This document shows, one piece after another, positions 49,832 through 58,163 of a DNA stretch of 64,000 nt. This DNA comes from Aldehydirespirator sp965220645 (GTDB taxonomy: Bacteria; Actinomycetota; Acidimicrobiia; Acidimicrobiales; Aldehydirespiratoraceae): positions 3,224,001 through 3,288,000 of the forward strand of contig OZ244836.1 in the NCBI GenBank assembly GCA_965220645.1, given 5' to 3'. How positions within the stretch are numbered: position 1 is the first letter of the stretch; each line of letters begins with the position of its first letter. The position numbers and the translations under genes were made by a program. The notes beneath the pieces were generated by a model. It did no database searches. It was not told the origin of the DNA and saw nothing but the letters and a program-made list of their open reading frames with translations.

Positions 49832-51349
49832 GTGGTCAGGCGAGGTCGGCCCCGCGTCGCTACCCGGTCGGCCGCGATCGCGCAGTTGCCCTGGAGATCC
49901 GTGGAGAACCCTCACGGAACCCTGGAGGTGCTCGACGACGAGGGGCTCTCCACCATTCACTCTGCTTCGATGCGAGTACTCGAGGAACTTGGCATCGAAC
50001 TGTGGTCGCCGGACGCCCGCAAGCTCTTCGCCGATGCCGGAGCCATCGTCGAGGGCGAGGTCGTGCGGCTCGGCCGCGACATCGTGGAGGCCGCAGTGGC
50101 CACCGCTCCGGCCACCTTCACGCTCACCTCCCGCAATCCGGCCAAGCAACTCCGCATCGGTGGCCGGAGCATGGCCTTCGGCCTGGTGGCAGGTCCGGCC
50201 GCGGTGCATGACGAGATCAATGGCCGCCGCGCCTCCAACATGACCGACTACGAGAACTTCATCCGACTGGCCCACTACTTCAACGCCATCCACATCGTCG
50301 GCAACCAGGTCGTCGCGCCGATGGAACTGCCCGCCAACACCCGCCACCTCGACGCCTACCGGGCCAATCTGATGCTGTCGGACCTGTCGTATCACTGCAC
50401 GTCGATAGGACGCGGTCGGGCGCTCGACGGGATCCGGATGATGGCCATCAGCAGGGAGGACACCCTCGACGAGATGGCGGCCTCGCCCGGAGTCACCACC
50501 ATCATCAACGTGAACTCCCCGCGCCGCTTCGACGCCGAGATGGCCAATGGTCTGGTGACCATGGCCGAGCACGGCCAGCCGGTGTCGGTCACTCCCTTCA
50601 CGCTGATGGGGGCCATGGCCCCGGTGACGCTCGCGGCCGCACTGGTGCAGCAGAACGCCGAGGCGCTGTTCGGGATCGCGCTCACCCAACTCGTGCGGCC
50701 CGGCACGCCGGTGCTGTACGGCGCGTTCACATCCAACGTGGACATGCGCTCGGGCGCGCCCGCGTTCGGCACGCCGGAGCAGGTCAAGGCCAACGTTGCG
50801 TCGGGGCAGCTGGCCCGTCATTACGGGCTCCCGTACCGGGCTTCGAACTCGAGCGCCTCCAACGTGGTCGACGCCCAAGCCGCCTACGAGACCCAGATGT
50901 CGCTGTGGGGATGCATCCTGGGCGGCGCCAACCTCGTCTACCACGCTGCCGGATGGATGGAGGGCGGGTTGCAGGCCAGCTACGAGAAGCTGATACTCGA
51001 TGTCGAGATGCTCCAGCAGACGATGGAGTTTCTCACGCCCGTTTCCTGTGCGAGCCCCGACCTCGGGTTCGAGGCCATGCAACGGGTGCCCACCGGCGGC
51101 CACTTCTTCGGCGATGAGCACACCCTCGAGCGCTATGAGACCGCCTTCTACCCGCCGATGCTGTCGGACTGGCAGAACCACGGCGCCTGGGCCGAGTCGG
51201 GTGGGCTCAACGCCACCCAGAGGGCAACCGCCATCTGGCAGGCCGCGCTGGAGGAGTACTCCCAGCCGACGATGGACAGCGCACAGCGCGAGCAACTCGA
51301 CGAGTACGTCGAGCGCCGCAAACGCGAGATCGGCGACGGCGAGCCCTAA
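49832..51349 (+). CDS. Trimethylamine methyltransferase (MttB) superfamily protein
   Basis: A 505-residue TIM-barrel protein of the MttB superfamily. Typical segments: VLDDEGLSTIHSASMRVLEELGIE near residue 33, VTPFTLMGAMAPVTLAAALVQQNAE near 250, and SNSSASNVVDAQAAYETQMSLWGCILGGANLVYHAAGWMEGGL (split by family-specific positions) near 340. No in-frame amber codon is present, so it is a non-pyrrolysine member like the glycine betaine methyltransferase MtgB. It would transfer a methyl group from a quaternary amine to a corrinoid protein. No corrinoid-protein or methyl-THF transferase gene is adjacent. It is divergent from dddP. GTG 49832 is the likely start. Confidence 0.88.
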   Translation: MVRRGRPRVATRSAAIAQLPWRSVENPHGTLEVLDDEGLSTIHSASMRVLEELGIELWSPDARKLFADAGAIVEGEVVRLGRDIVEAAVATAPATFTLTSRNPAKQLRIGGRSMAFGLVAGPAAVHDEINGRRASNMTDYENFIRLAHYFNAIHIVGNQVVAPMELPANTRHLDAYRANLMLSDLSYHCTSIGRGRALDGIRMMAISREDTLDEMAASPGVTTIINVNSPRRFDAEMANGLVTMAEHGQPVSVTPFTLMGAMAPVTLAAALVQQNAEALFGIALTQLVRPGTPVLYGAFTSNVDMRSGAPAFGTPEQVKANVASGQLARHYGLPYRASNSSASNVVDAQAAYETQMSLWGCILGGANLVYHAAGWMEGGLQASYEKLILDVEMLQQTMEFLTPVSCASPDLGFEAMQRVPTGGHFFGDEHTLERYETAFYPPMLSDWQNHGAWAESGGLNATQRATAIWQAALEEYSQPTMDSAQREQLDEYVERRKREIGDGEP

Positions 51350-51450
51350 GAGGCCGAGCGGGTAGGCGAGCGAACTCGGTCCATACGGGCGAGGCCGTGG
51401 CCCGAGCGGCCCGTGAGCGCAGCGAACAAGAGCGGGAGACGAGACGCTGG
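51350..51450 (+). repeat. Dispersed intergenic repeat (copy B)
   Basis: Begins directly after the TAA of the MttB-family gene with GAGGCCGAGCGGGTAGGCG and carries the core GAGGCCGTGGCCCGAGCGGC, CCGTGAGCGCAGCG and AACAAGAGCGGGAG (about 51401-51437). The core is nearly identical to copy A. Its first 20 bp also occur at 15839-15858. Confidence 0.8.
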
Positions 51451-51519
51451 ACTGCGAGACGGCATCACCTACCCGCGCATGCTCCTAGGCAGCCAAGGGG
51501 TTCCAGGCACGAAAGAGAG

Positions 51520-51545
51520 GGGCGGGGCCGAAGCCCCGCCCCTTC
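51520..51545. terminator. Bidirectional terminator-like hairpin
   Basis: Perfect 11-bp stem (51520-51530 with 51535-51545) around a 4-nt loop. On the minus strand the loop reads C(TTCG)G, an exceptionally stable tetraloop, followed by TCTCTTTC. It sits between the convergent MttB-family and proX genes and could end both transcripts. A second 7-bp palindrome (GAGGCCT/AGGCCTC) lies at about 51565-51579. Confidence 0.75.
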
Positions 51546-51585
51546 ATCTGTTGGTCTCTAGTGAGGCCTCAGGCCTCGTGTGCGG

Positions 51586-52842
51586 TTAGGCCGCGGCTAG
51601 AGCTGCAGCAATCCACTCGTCGGCCAGGCCGCGATTGTCAGCGATCCACTGCGTGGCCAGGTCGACGGGATCTGCTCCTCCGTCCTGGTCCACGTTGGCC
51701 AGAGAGACGTCGATGACCGACAGCCTCACCGCGTCGAAGAGCGCCCCAGCAGCCGGGTTGGCCGCCAAGAAGTCGTTGTTGGCGGTGACCAGGATGTCGG
51801 CCGCGATCCAGCCGATCGGGCACTTGCCGTCCGCGTTGTCGGCGGCCGCCGGGCACTGGTCCGGACCGATGGCTGCGAAGCCACCCGAGCCGTCCGAGCC
51901 GCGCTGGTCGTGCGCCTCGCCACCCTCCTGGTCGGCCGGGTTCGAGTCGTCGAGAATCGCGTCGACGCCTATCCAGTAGACGTTGTCGCCGGGCCGCAAC
52001 TGGGTGATGTACGCCGACGGGGTCCAGGTGTAGGCCACCATCGGGACACCCTCATTGGCGCTGTCCACCGCCTGGGCGAACATCGCGTCATAACCGGCGA
52101 TCGTCTGCTGGATGTTGTCCCAGCCCGAGAACGCGATCTGGTTGGTGATGATGTTGTCGCAGGTCCAGGACTCGGGACAGCCGAAGATGTCAACGATGCC
52201 GTTGCCAGGCACCGGGTCGGTGGCATCGAACGCAGCCAGCGCCTCGGCGTTGCTGTTGAGCTCGTCCAGCGTATAGACGCCGAACTCGTCGGCGAAGGAC
52301 TTGGTGACCAGGAAGCCTTGCAGACCTCCGGCGATCATCTCCTCGCCGACGATCGAAACGTGATCGCCCACCAGAGATCCGTCGGGCATCTCACCGGCCA
52401 GCCACGCCAGGTGACCCGGATACCAGCTGTTGGGCCAGAAGTCCATATCGCCCTGGGCCATGGCCACATAGCCGTTGTTGGGTCCGAGCTCCAGCTGGCC
52501 GGGATCGGACACGTTGTAGCCCAACTCCTCGAGCAACTGCTTGTAGACCTCGGCCTGGAAGTAGCCAGTGCTCCAGTTGGCTCGACCGGCGATCACATCG
52601 ACGCCCTCGCCAGGCAGCATCGGCTCTTCTTCGACCATCGGCTCTTCCTCGACCATCGGCTCTTCCTCGACCATCGGCTCTTCCTCGACCATCGGCTCTT
52701 CCTCGACCATCGGCTCTTCCTCGACCGCCGGAGCAGCCGGTTCGACCGTGGCGTCGTCGTCGTCGTCGCCGCAGGACGCGGCAATCAGAGCGAAGGCCGC
52801 GAGCAGGGCGAGCCAGATACTCGCGTGCTTCTTCATTGTCAT
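51586..52842 (-). CDS. proX: Glycine betaine-type ABC transporter substrate-binding lipoprotein
   Basis: A 418-residue lipoprotein of the OpuAC/ProX family, which bind quaternary ammonium and related osmolytes in an aromatic cage. The signal peptide ends at lipobox IAASC (cysteine near residue 24), followed by DDDDD and six PMVEEE-type repeats (about residues 40-75). The ligand domain contains VIAGRANWSTGYFQAEVYKQLLEELGY, GDMDFWPNSWYPGH and VAYTWTPSAYI, supplying the aromatic residues. With ProV and ProW it should import glycine betaine, DMSP, choline or carnitine. AGGAGGG precedes ATG 52842. A structured 153-bp gap separates it from proW. Confidence 0.9.
   Translation of the reverse strand: MTMKKHASIWLALLAAFALIAASCGDDDDDATVEPAAPAVEEEPMVEEEPMVEEEPMVEEEPMVEEEPMVEEEPMLPGEGVDVIAGRANWSTGYFQAEVYKQLLEELGYNVSDPGQLELGPNNGYVAMAQGDMDFWPNSWYPGHLAWLAGEMPDGSLVGDHVSIVGEEMIAGGLQGFLVTKSFADEFGVYTLDELNSNAEALAAFDATDPVPGNGIVDIFGCPESWTCDNIITNQIAFSGWDNIQQTIAGYDAMFAQAVDSANEGVPMVAYTWTPSAYITQLRPGDNVYWIGVDAILDDSNPADQEGGEAHDQRGSDGSGGFAAIGPDQCPAAADNADGKCPIGWIAADILVTANNDFLAANPAAGALFDAVRLSVIDVSLANVDQDGGADPVDLATQWIADNRGLADEWIAAALAAA
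52618..52725. repeat. Six tandem 18-bp repeats inside proX
   Basis: Six units of 18 bp (first with one mismatch) encode the acidic PMVEEE linker between lipid anchor and binding domain. In-frame copy-number change would alter only linker length. Confidence 0.92.
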
Positions 52843-52885
52843 AAGGGTTCCCTCCTAGGGTTAGGGCTTGTTGGGCCGGTTCAAA

Positions 52886-52976
52886 GGTTAGGCGGCGACG
52901 GGCCGAGGATCAACACCGGGTCCGCCGCATGGTGGCAGGTTTCAGCCACTGGAAGAATGAAGCGGTCCGCCTAACC
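52886..52976 (-). promoter_or_regulatory. Long-range inverted repeat between proW and proX
   Basis: GGTTAGGCGG (52886-52895) and its exact complement (52967-52976) bracket 71 bp that contain a smaller GTGGC/GCCAC hairpin. In the operon message this could fold into a structured intercistronic element that separates ProW and ProX expression levels. No terminator T run follows. Confidence 0.5.
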
Positions 52977-52995
52977 GCAGCATTGCCAGGCGCGG

Positions 52996-55638
52996 TCAGC
53001 TGTTTTCGGGGATGTCGCCGTAGATCTTGTTGCGTTCGAACTCCCCGAGCGTCCCTCGGGACGTGGCGAAGATCGTCACTCCCGCCACCATCACGAACAC
53101 GGACCCAACCCCCGACACGAAGTTGGTGTCCGCAACCCGCACGATGGTCGCGACCCAGCCGAGGGACACGATCGCGATGCCGAGTCCTACACCAGCCAAC
53201 AGTGCGCTCCACCGGTAGCGGAGATCCTCGTCGATCCCGAACACTCCGATGGCCGGGAACACCAGCGCCAGCGCTCCGATGCCGGCGATGAGCGCCCAGA
53301 TTCCCATCCCGGCGCCGGTTCCCTCGAAACCGTCGTGGATCACGTCGCCGGTGCGCTTGGCCTGCGCGATCTTCGAGGCGATGTCCGCAGCTCTCACACC
53401 AGCGAGCGCGAGCGCATCGTTCTCTATGCGCCTCAACTCCTGGTAGCGGTCGACGTCGCCGACGGCCTCCGCCTCATCGGCCGCTGCGGCCGCTTCGACG
53501 GCTTCCGTCTGCGCGGCAGCCCCTTCATCCGCGATCTGGTCCAGTTCGGCCCGCAGCTCCGGACCGATCACTGACTCGGTGCGGGTGTCGAAGCTCCATC
53601 CGGCATAGCCGCCCATCACCAGCAGCAGCACGGCGAAGACCCCGCCGATCAGCCTGCCCCAGCCGATGTTGGCCGACAGCGGGCGACGGGCGGTCATCGG
53701 CGCCCGCCACAGCCACGCGACCGCGCCGACGGTGGCCACCAGGCCGCCGATCACCGCGATCCACACTCCGATTCCCGTGGAATGGACGGTTACGTTGTCG
53801 GGAGGGTTGGCCAGCAGGTAGACGAGCGACGTTACGAGGCCGGCAATGGAGAACACAGCCGCCCCGTGGGCTGAGAACCACCTCGAGCCCTCGCCCGGCC
53901 GCCACAACGTGCTCACCGCAGACCAGATCACGACCGCGGCCGTCATGGCGATGAAGATGCCGAACCACGATCCCCCGGATGCGGCCAAGCCGTTGTAGCT
54001 GCTGGAGATCCACTCGATGTCGCGGGTGCAGGTCAACTCCGAGGCTTCCGCTCCCGACAAGGGGTCGAGCGCGCGGGTCTCGATCCACTCGCCCGGACAA
54101 TGCTCGGTTCGCAGGTCGACATCGACGCCTCGGGCGTAGGCCGAGACCAGTCCGGCGTCGACTGTCCACGGCAGCAGCAGCGAGACGAGCACTATCAGCG
54201 CGCCCACGCCGGTAGCGATAGCCGCAGTGCGCTCCTTCCCGCGGGCTGGAACGAACGACTCCTCGGGGTCTTCCGGCTCCTCGGCCAGCTTGGAGATCTT
54301 CTCATCGGCCGCGACCTGGGCCTCCTCCAGCAGCTTCTCGGGAGTTCGGCGGTTCGCCCAGGCCTTGGCGATGCGGGAGAACAGGTTGCTCGAGTCGGCG
54401 TCGGTCTGGCTGAGCCGGTCGAGCACGACCGCCACCAGGAAGAACGCCAAGCCCGCCGAACCCGCCAGGGCGACGTCGAGGTTGGCGATGGCCTGGAACA
54501 GCAGCCGGCCCAGGCCGCCCGCGCCCATGATCGCAGCCACACCCAACATGGAGATGGCGAGCAGCAACGTCTGGTTGAGCCCGGTCATGATCGCGGGACG
54601 AGCCAACGGGACCTGCACGTCCATGAGCACCCGCCACTCGGGCGCGCCGTAGGCCCGGGATGCTTCCACCACATCCTCGGGCACCTGCCGGATGCCGAGG
54701 TTGGTCAGCCGTATCAGCGGCGGCAGCGCGAAGGTCATCGTCACCATCGTCGCCGAGACGAAACCCACTCCGAAGAAGAAGATGAACGGCAGCATGTAGA
54801 CGAACGAGTGCACGACTTGCATGGCGTCCATCACCGGTCTGACGACTTTCCAGGCGCCGTCCACCCTTCCGCACAGTACGCCTATCGGGATGCCGACGAT
54901 GACGCAGAGCAGCACCGCCACGCCGATGAAACCGATCGTTAGCGCGGTCTCCCTCCAGAAGTCCTCGCCCAGCAGGCCGCAGATCGCCAGCCCGATGAAG
55001 GACAACGCGCCGATCTGGAAGCCGCGCATCGCCCAGCCCAGGGCGAAGATGGCGATGCACACGGTGAGCCAGGACATGCCCAGCAGCCAGTCGTCAACGA
55101 TGACGTTGAGCAGCCGCAGGAAGGGCCATTCGATGATCTCGAGGGTGGCCCTCAGGTTGTTGTCCACCCAGAAGACCGTCTGCTCGACCCAGTCGCCGAC
55201 GGGTATCTGCCATTGGTCGAGGACCGTGTTCTGGCGTACCTGCGCAACCACGCCGGAACTGCACTCGAGCAACTCCCCTTCGCTGTCGACGATCGCGTTC
55301 TTGCACTCGAACGTCTCGCCTCTCTCGGTGAACTTGGTGTAGCCCGAGGCCACGACCTCCTTGGGCCGCGTGCGGTACCACCAGATCGCGGCCATTGCGA
55401 CCAGTCCGCCCGCGGCCATCCCGTAGCGGCGGCCCCTGACCCCTCCGAAGATCACCAGCAGCGGCACCACGACAAAAGCGAGCACAAACAGCCACTCGAT
55501 TCCGGTCGAGGCCCAGTCGACGACCCGGTCGCCCGCCTCGGGGCTGGTGACGGTGTCTATGAAGCGGTCGAGGAAGTGGCCCTGGTACTCCTCGCCGCTG
55601 GCTTGGGCGAACACCCCGGCTGCGCCTAGCGCGCTCAC
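52996..55638 (-). CDS. proW: Glycine betaine-type ABC permease with large C-terminal membrane extension
   Basis: An 880-residue inner-membrane protein. The ProW-like permease core is at residues about 225-410, with the EAA loop EASRAYGAPEWRVLMDVQVPLA and LGVAAIMGAGGLGRLLFQAI. An N-terminal part (1-220) has four hydrophobic segments. Unusually, after a charged linker (about 430-470) there follow some 400 residues with eight further transmembrane segments and an Ala/Glu-rich coiled-coil-like stretch (AAAADEAEAVGDVDRYQEL, near 710). ProW proteins are normally 280-350 residues, so this is a fusion or long extension of unknown role, perhaps osmosensing. ATG 55638 overlaps the proV stop codon. Confidence 0.88.
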   Translation of the reverse strand: MSALGAAGVFAQASGEEYQGHFLDRFIDTVTSPEAGDRVVDWASTGIEWLFVLAFVVVPLLVIFGGVRGRRYGMAAGGLVAMAAIWWYRTRPKEVVASGYTKFTERGETFECKNAIVDSEGELLECSSGVVAQVRQNTVLDQWQIPVGDWVEQTVFWVDNNLRATLEIIEWPFLRLLNVIVDDWLLGMSWLTVCIAIFALGWAMRGFQIGALSFIGLAICGLLGEDFWRETALTIGFIGVAVLLCVIVGIPIGVLCGRVDGAWKVVRPVMDAMQVVHSFVYMLPFIFFFGVGFVSATMVTMTFALPPLIRLTNLGIRQVPEDVVEASRAYGAPEWRVLMDVQVPLARPAIMTGLNQTLLLAISMLGVAAIMGAGGLGRLLFQAIANLDVALAGSAGLAFFLVAVVLDRLSQTDADSSNLFSRIAKAWANRRTPEKLLEEAQVAADEKISKLAEEPEDPEESFVPARGKERTAAIATGVGALIVLVSLLLPWTVDAGLVSAYARGVDVDLRTEHCPGEWIETRALDPLSGAEASELTCTRDIEWISSSYNGLAASGGSWFGIFIAMTAAVVIWSAVSTLWRPGEGSRWFSAHGAAVFSIAGLVTSLVYLLANPPDNVTVHSTGIGVWIAVIGGLVATVGAVAWLWRAPMTARRPLSANIGWGRLIGGVFAVLLLVMGGYAGWSFDTRTESVIGPELRAELDQIADEGAAAQTEAVEAAAAADEAEAVGDVDRYQELRRIENDALALAGVRAADIASKIAQAKRTGDVIHDGFEGTGAGMGIWALIAGIGALALVFPAIGVFGIDEDLRYRWSALLAGVGLGIAIVSLGWVATIVRVADTNFVSGVGSVFVMVAGVTIFATSRGTLGEFERNKIYGDIPENS

Positions 55639-56849
55639 ATGAACACCTCCCGCTCGAAGCCGTCTATGAGCTGCTCGACCCGGCCCATCTCCTGCATGAT
55701 CAGGCGAGGGTCGAGGTTGCCGACCAGCTGGCCGTCGTCGTCCACCACCGCTATCGACAGCCCTCGGCCCGCAGCTGCGTACATCTCATTGAGTGTGGCT
55801 TCGGGGCCGCACTTGTCGAAGTCACTGCGCAGCGCGGCCTTCAGGTCGTCGGATCCCATCGACCGCACCCGCAGGCCGTCGGCGGCGGTCAGCAGGGCGA
55901 CGGGCTGGCCCTGATCATCACAGCAGAAGCGTCCCGAGACATCGTCACACAGCGTCATGGCCTGCGAGAGCGAGATGTCCTCCGGGACCGGCTTCGGCTC
56001 GGACATCACCTCGTGAACCTTGATCACGCGGCCCTGGTCCACGTCCTGTACGAACTCGGCGACGTAGCCGGTGGCGGGTTCGGTGAGGATCTCTTCGGGT
56101 GTCCCGATCTGCACCACCGCGCCGTCCTTCATGATGCAGACCCGGTCGCCGATGCGAAGAGCCTCGTTGAGGTCGTGGGTGATGAACAGGATCGTCTTGT
56201 GGACCCGGGACTGGATCTCCATCATCTCGTCCTGCATCTGGCGACGGATCAGAGGATCGAGGGCCGAGAAGGCCTCGTCCATCAGCAGGATGTCGGGGTC
56301 GGACGCCAGCGCCCGGGCCAGGCCGACCCGCTGCTGCATGCCGCCTGAGAGCTGGGCCGGCCGGTGCTCGGCGAACGGCGCCAGCCCTACCAGCGACAGG
56401 GCATGCAGGGCGGCCCGGTTGCGCTCGTCGCGGTCCACCTTCTGCACCTTCAGGCCGTAGCCGACGTTGTCGATCACATTGCGGTGGGGGAACAGCGCAA
56501 AGTGCTGGAACACCATCCCCATCTTCTCGCGGCGGAAGGCCTGGAGCTGGGTGCCTTCGAGCTTCTGCACGTCTACGCCGTCCACTAGAACTTCGCCGTT
56601 GGTGACGTCGTAGAGCTTGTTGACCATGCGGATCGCGGTGGACTTGCCCGACCCCGACAAGCCCATGACCACGAAGATCTCGCCCCGGTTGACCTGAAAG
56701 TTGACGTCGGTCATACCGACGACGTGACCGGTCAGACGTTGGACTTCCTTCTTGGGAATGCCCGATCGGGCCAGTTCCAGAGCGCGTCCCCGCGGCTGTG
56801 GCCCGAAGATCTTGTAGACATCATTGAACTCGACGATTGTGTCGCCCAT
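55635..56849 (-). CDS. proV: Glycine betaine-type ABC ATP-binding protein with CBS domains
   Basis: A 404-residue ATPase of the ProV/OpuAA type. FGPQPRGRALELARSGIPKKEV is the family-specific N-terminal insertion. Walker A is GLSGSGKST (near residue 63), signature LSGGMQQRVGLARAL (near 165), Walker B ILLMDEAFSALDPL (near 188), and the C-terminal 130 residues form paired CBS-type domains that sense ionic strength in relatives. The frame is open to 56981, but ATG 56849 follows GGGAGAGGT and matches family starts. It heads proVWX and is divergent from the gene at 56904 with a 54-bp gap. Confidence 0.92.
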   Translation of the reverse strand: MGDTIVEFNDVYKIFGPQPRGRALELARSGIPKKEVQRLTGHVVGMTDVNFQVNRGEIFVVMGLSGSGKSTAIRMVNKLYDVTNGEVLVDGVDVQKLEGTQLQAFRREKMGMVFQHFALFPHRNVIDNVGYGLKVQKVDRDERNRAALHALSLVGLAPFAEHRPAQLSGGMQQRVGLARALASDPDILLMDEAFSALDPLIRRQMQDEMMEIQSRVHKTILFITHDLNEALRIGDRVCIMKDGAVVQIGTPEEILTEPATGYVAEFVQDVDQGRVIKVHEVMSEPKPVPEDISLSQAMTLCDDVSGRFCCDDQGQPVALLTAADGLRVRSMGSDDLKAALRSDFDKCGPEATLNEMYAAAGRGLSIAVVDDDGQLVGNLDPRLIMQEMGRVEQLIDGFEREVFM

Positions 56850-56903
56850 ACCTCTCCCTCGCTTGGTTGCCGCGGGGTACCGTCTGGCTACCCTAGTCGC
56901 TCC

Positions 56904-57464
56904 ATGTCCGACGCTCCAGACAGCGCCCAGTCCGCGACCAAGCGCAAGGCCAAGGGAAAAGCGCAAGCCGGCAAGACCCAACGCGCCAAGGCGAGGCAGC
57001 AGGGCACAACAGCTGGAACGGTCCCCTCCACCCTCGACGACGAGACCGCCGCGGCCCTAACCCTCTACAACACCTACCTCGCGGCGGATCGCGAGCAGCA
57101 GGCCCACGAGCGTGCCCTTAAGAAGGCCGAGAAGGCGAAGGATGATGCGGCCGCAGCCGTGCGCAAGCTGAACGACCGAAAAGCCCCTGCCGCTGAGACG
57201 GCCGAGGCCGAGGCGACGTATCGCGGGGCGGTCGAGGCGCTTCAGCGCCTACGAGATGGCACCACCGCACCAGCAAGTGGTGACGAAGACACTCCCACCC
57301 AAGAGCCCGAAGACACCACCACCGACAACGCTGACGACACTCCCACCCAAGAGCCCGAAGACACCACCACCGACAACGCTGACGAGGCCCCGTCAGTGGG
57401 GGTGGAGGCCTCCGTCGGCGACGAGGACCTGACCGGTGATGAACCGGCCGGCGTCGCTGGCTAG
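56904..57464 (+). CDS. Low-complexity Lys-rich/acidic protein, unknown
   Basis: A 186-residue protein, probably largely disordered. The N-terminus is Lys/Ala/Gln-rich (residues 10-40), a charged coiled-coil-like helix covers about 60-115, and the acidic C-terminus contains two copies of DTPTQEPEDTTTDNAD (48-bp DNA repeat). ATG 56904 is favoured because TACCCT lies 9 nt upstream; frame upstream overlaps proV. The last 72 bp overlap the 3' end of the convergent SDR gene. The basic N-terminus might bind nucleic acid, but no domain is recognised. Confidence 0.6.
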   Translation: MSDAPDSAQSATKRKAKGKAQAGKTQRAKARQQGTTAGTVPSTLDDETAAALTLYNTYLAADREQQAHERALKKAEKAKDDAAAAVRKLNDRKAPAAETAEAEATYRGAVEALQRLRDGTTAPASGDEDTPTQEPEDTTTDNADDTPTQEPEDTTTDNADEAPSVGVEASVGDEDLTGDEPAGVAG

Positions 57465-58163
57465 CAGCAGAGCCGGACCCACCATCTCGTCGGGATGGGC
57501 CAGACGGCCCAGCAGAGTGCCCGCGCCCATCGACTGGGCCGCCTCGGGTCCCTGGTTGCGCACCATGTCGGTGTCCACCGGCCCCGGCGCCAGGGCGTTC
57601 ACCCTGATGCCCCGCGGGGCCAGCTCGCCGGCCGCGGCCCTGGTGTAAGACAGCAGCGCCGCCTTCATGGCGCCATAGATCGAGAAGCCCCGCGAGAACA
57701 TGAACGCTCCCACGCTGATCACGTTGACCACCGAGGCGTGCGAGCTGGCCTCCAGCTGAGGAAGGCAGGTCTGGGTCAGCAACGCGGGGCCCCGCAGGTT
57801 CACCTCGAAGGACTTCTGCCAGGCGACCGCGGTCTGGGCCCCAATCGGCTGGGCCAACGCGTTGGCCGCATTGTTGACCACCACGTCGATCCCGCCGAAG
57901 CGCTCCATCGCGGCAGCCGCCAGAGCCTCGACCGCGTCGAGGTCGCCCATATGGGTGGGCACCCCCAGCGCCTCGAAGCCCGCCGCGGACAGGCGCTCCT
58001 CAGACGCAGCGCAAGCCTCCGCCGAACGCGACGCCACCACGACGGCCGCCCCCGCGCAAGCCAGTCCCTCGGCGATGGCCCGCCCGATCCCGCGCGTGCC
58101 ACCGGTGACGATCGCAGTGCGGTCGCTTAGATCGAACAGGCTGCGATAGCTGTCAGCGTCCAT
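57393..58163 (-). CDS. Short-chain dehydrogenase/reductase (SDR)
   Basis: A 256-residue classical SDR. Cofactor motif TGGTRGIGRAIA near residue 20, NNAANA (near 93), catalytic Ser in NVISVGAFMFSRG (near 145), and YGAMKAAL (Tyr-x-x-x-Lys near 158). The C-terminal FITGQVLVADGG is typical of 3-oxoacyl-ACP-reductase-like members. ATG 58163 is preferred over the longer frame because similarity starts there and TACGAT lies 9 nt upstream. Substrate unknown. Its 3' end overlaps the convergent low-complexity gene. Confidence 0.88.
   Translation of the reverse strand: MDADSYRSLFDLSDRTAIVTGGTRGIGRAIAEGLACAGAAVVVASRSAEACAASEERLSAAGFEALGVPTHMGDLDAVEALAAAAMERFGGIDVVVNNAANALAQPIGAQTAVAWQKSFEVNLRGPALLTQTCLPQLEASSHASVVNVISVGAFMFSRGFSIYGAMKAALLSYTRAAAGELAPRGIRVNALAPGPVDTDMVRNQGPEAAQSMGAGTLLGRLAHPDEMVGPALLLASDAGRFITGQVLVADGGLHPH

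Noticed and set aside
52618..52725. Tandem 18-bp repeats considered as iteron or CRISPR-type array
   Set aside because: In frame within proX and encodes the PMVEEE linker, with no spacers.
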